Part shown: positions 15,335 through 16,071 of the stretch, piece by piece
Numbering within the stretch: the first letter of the stretch is position 1
Layout: the number at the start of each line of letters is the position of its first letter
Assembly: GCA_964484045.1 (NCBI GenBank)
Contig: CAZAEP010000028.1
Location: 1 to 16,071 of the forward strand
Origin: J134 sp964484045
GTDB lineage: Bacteria; Pseudomonadota; Alphaproteobacteria; Sphingomonadales; Rhodothalassiaceae
Reading direction: 5' to 3'
Length of the DNA stretch: 16,071 nucleotides
Notes under the pieces: model-generated
Told to the model about the DNA's origin: nothing
The model's input: the letters and a program-made list of their open reading frames with translations, nothing else
Databases searched by the model: none
Position numbers and translations under genes: made by a program

Positions 15335-15371
15335 CGGAGCCGGGGATAGCGGCTCCGCGGGTGGAAGGCAA
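15335..15371 (-). promoter_or_regulatory. Candidate fabD promoter overlapped by a perfect palindrome
   Basis: Reading leftward, TTGCCT (15371-15366) and TATCCC (15348-15343) are 17 bases apart, and the -10 sits in GCTATCCC. The arms CGGAGCCG (15335-15342) and CGGCTCCG (15350-15357) are perfectly complementary over 8 bases around a 7-base centre that contains the -10. A start near 15337 would leave a leader of about 30 bases. The palindrome is certain; its function as operator or leader hairpin is inferred, and the promoter match is moderate. Confidence 0.42.
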
Positions 15372-15414
15372 GCTGAGGCCGCATGGCGCTCTCCGGCGAT
15401 GCCCGCGATCCCTC

Positions 15415-15443
15415 TTGCATGGGCTGCGCTGCGGCGCTATAGA
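15415..15443 (+). promoter_or_regulatory. Promoter for rpsF-rpsR
   Basis: TTGCAT (15415-15420) and TATAGA (15438-15443) are separated by exactly 17 bases, and the -10 is within GCTATAGA, a good fit to alphaproteobacterial housekeeping promoters. Transcription is expected near 15450, giving a leader of roughly 97 bases before rpsF. Confidence 0.6.
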
Positions 15444-15446
15444 GCG

Positions 15447-15520
15447 GCGCACCTGAGCCGGGGTGCGCGATCCCGGCTCGTTTCGTTGAAGAGGGCCGGA
15501 GACGCCGGAGCATCGCGCCC
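15447..15520 (+). promoter_or_regulatory. Structured rpsF leader with overlapping hairpins
   Basis: Hairpin A pairs GCGCACC (15447-15453) with GGTGCGC (15462-15468). Hairpin B pairs GAGCCGGG (15455-15462) with CCCGGCTC (15472-15479) and is followed by GTTTCGTT. The two share base 15462 and interleave, so they cannot both form except as a pseudoknot. Further on, GCCGGAG occurs twice in tandem (15495-15501 and 15504-15510), flanked by GGGC and GCCC (15493-15496, 15517-15520). The known S6:S18 autoregulatory mRNA motif occurs in rpsF leaders of many bacteria; I cannot confirm a match by eye. Confidence 0.4.
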
Positions 15521-15546
15521 GGTGGACGATCGGCAAGGAGCAAGAG

Positions 15547-15915
15547 ATGCCCTATTACGAGCATGTCTTCATCGCGCGCCAGGATGTGAGCACGGCGCAG
15601 GTGGAGAATCTCACCAATGATCTGACGAAGATCATCGAGGACGGCGGCGGACGGGTCGCCAAGAACGAATATTGGGGCCTGCGCCCCCTCGCCTACCGCA
15701 TCAAGAAGAACCGCAAGGGGCACTATGTGCTGCTCAACATCGATGCGGCGCCGGCGGCGATCGCCGAAATGGAGCGTCAGGCACGCCTCAACGAAGATAT
15801 CATCCGCTTCATGACGGTGCGCGTCGACGAGCTCGAGGAAGGGCCGTCGATCTTCATGCGCGCCAAGGCCGAACGAGGCGACCGCCGCGGCGGCCGCCGT
15901 GAGAGGAGGGATTGA
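15547..15915 (+). CDS. rpsF: 30S ribosomal protein S6
   Basis: S6 binds the central domain of 16S rRNA as a dimer with S18 in the platform of the 30S subunit. The 122-residue product starts MPYYEHVFIARQDVS and contains WGLRPLAYRIKKNRKGHYVLLNID (given here in part as RPLAYRIKKNRKGHY), then LNEDIIRFMTVRVDELEEGPS. It ends in a basic tail rich in arginine and glycine (about 103-122), common in alphaproteobacterial S6. The ATG follows AAGGAG at seven bases. It is first in the rpsF-rpsR unit, with two bases between its stop and the rpsR start, and is divergent from fabD. Autogenous control through the leader is plausible. Confidence 0.97.
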   Translation: MPYYEHVFIARQDVSTAQVENLTNDLTKIIEDGGGRVAKNEYWGLRPLAYRIKKNRKGHYVLLNIDAAPAAIAEMERQARLNEDIIRFMTVRVDELEEGPSIFMRAKAERGDRRGGRRERRD

Positions 15916-15917
15916 TC

Positions 15918-16071
15918 ATGGCCGCACCCTCACGTCGTCCCTTTTTCCGCCGTCGCAAGAGCTGTCCGTTCTCGGGGCCGAACGCGCCGAAGATCGACTA
16001 CAAGGACGTCAAGCTCCTGCAGCGCTTCATCTCCGAGCGCGGCAAGATCGTGCCCAGCCGCATCACCGCCG
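15918..16071 (+). CDS. rpsR: 30S ribosomal protein S18, N-terminal part (runs off window)
   Basis: S18 is the partner of S6 on the 30S platform. Fifty-one codons are present, reading MAAPSRRPFFRRRKSCPFSG, then IDYKDVKLLQRFISERGKI and VPSRITA, the normal S18 core; the remaining ~30 residues lie beyond the end. The ATG at 15918 is two bases after the rpsF stop. The likely ribosome-binding site, GGAGGG, lies at 15905-15910 inside the end of rpsF, so the two are translated in close balance. rplI usually follows but is not visible. Confidence 0.96.
   Translation, partial: MAAPSRRPFFRRRKSCPFSGPNAPKIDYKDVKLLQRFISERGKIVPSRITA

Noticed and set aside
1..16071. Mobile elements, CRISPR arrays, tRNA or rRNA genes, phage or defence genes
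   Set aside because: No terminal repeats, repeat-spacer pattern, cloverleaf, transposase or recombinase motif was seen. Gene content is uniformly core.

Overview
This is a GC-rich stretch of conserved bacterial housekeeping genes, and the gene content and order point to an alphaproteobacterium. The diagnostic blocks are pepA / lptD-surA-pdxA-rsmA / gmk-yicC, the fabD-fabG-acpP-fabF-mltG cluster, and rpsF-rpsR divergent from fabD. Candidate promoters of the TTGNNN-17-TATNNN type also fit that class. I see no mobile element, CRISPR array, tRNA, rRNA or foreign-looking island, and every large open frame maps to a recognisable core gene. No genus can be assigned from the sequence.

Layout, left to right. 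(1) 1-708: the C-terminal half of glnA (+), ending at a very strong hairpin that also faces the end of the leftward pair pepA-holC (-, 2727 to 758). (2) 2728-2895: a divergent control region with an inverted repeat between two candidate promoters. (3) 2896-8379: a rightward run lptD, surA, pdxA, rsmA, with surA-pdxA-rsmA tightly packed. It makes the outer-membrane LPS translocon, its folding chaperone, a pyridoxal phosphate enzyme and a ribosome-biogenesis methylase. (4) 9900-8381: leftward yicC-gmk with a 4-base overlap, meeting rsmA tail to tail with one base between. (5) 10019-10786: a lone rightward short-chain dehydrogenase whose 3' end overlaps mltG by 50 bases. (6) 15307-10737: the leftward fatty-acid operon fabD-fabG-acpP-fabF followed by mltG, with a terminator-like attenuator after acpP. 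(7) 15415 to the end: a promoter and a structured leader for rpsF-rpsR; rpsR runs off the window.

Together the genes serve envelope construction (fatty-acid elongation, LPS export, outer-membrane protein folding, peptidoglycan strand cleavage), translation (S6, S18, 16S dimethylation) and nucleotide, cofactor and nitrogen metabolism. I did not find an undescribed multi-gene system. The points worth a second look are in the non-coding parts and junctions: the rpsF leader with two mutually exclusive hairpins, the palindromes at the lptD/pepA and fabD promoters, the acpP-fabF attenuator, convergent gene ends with no room for terminators, and the apparent absence of lptF-lptG from their usual place before lptD.
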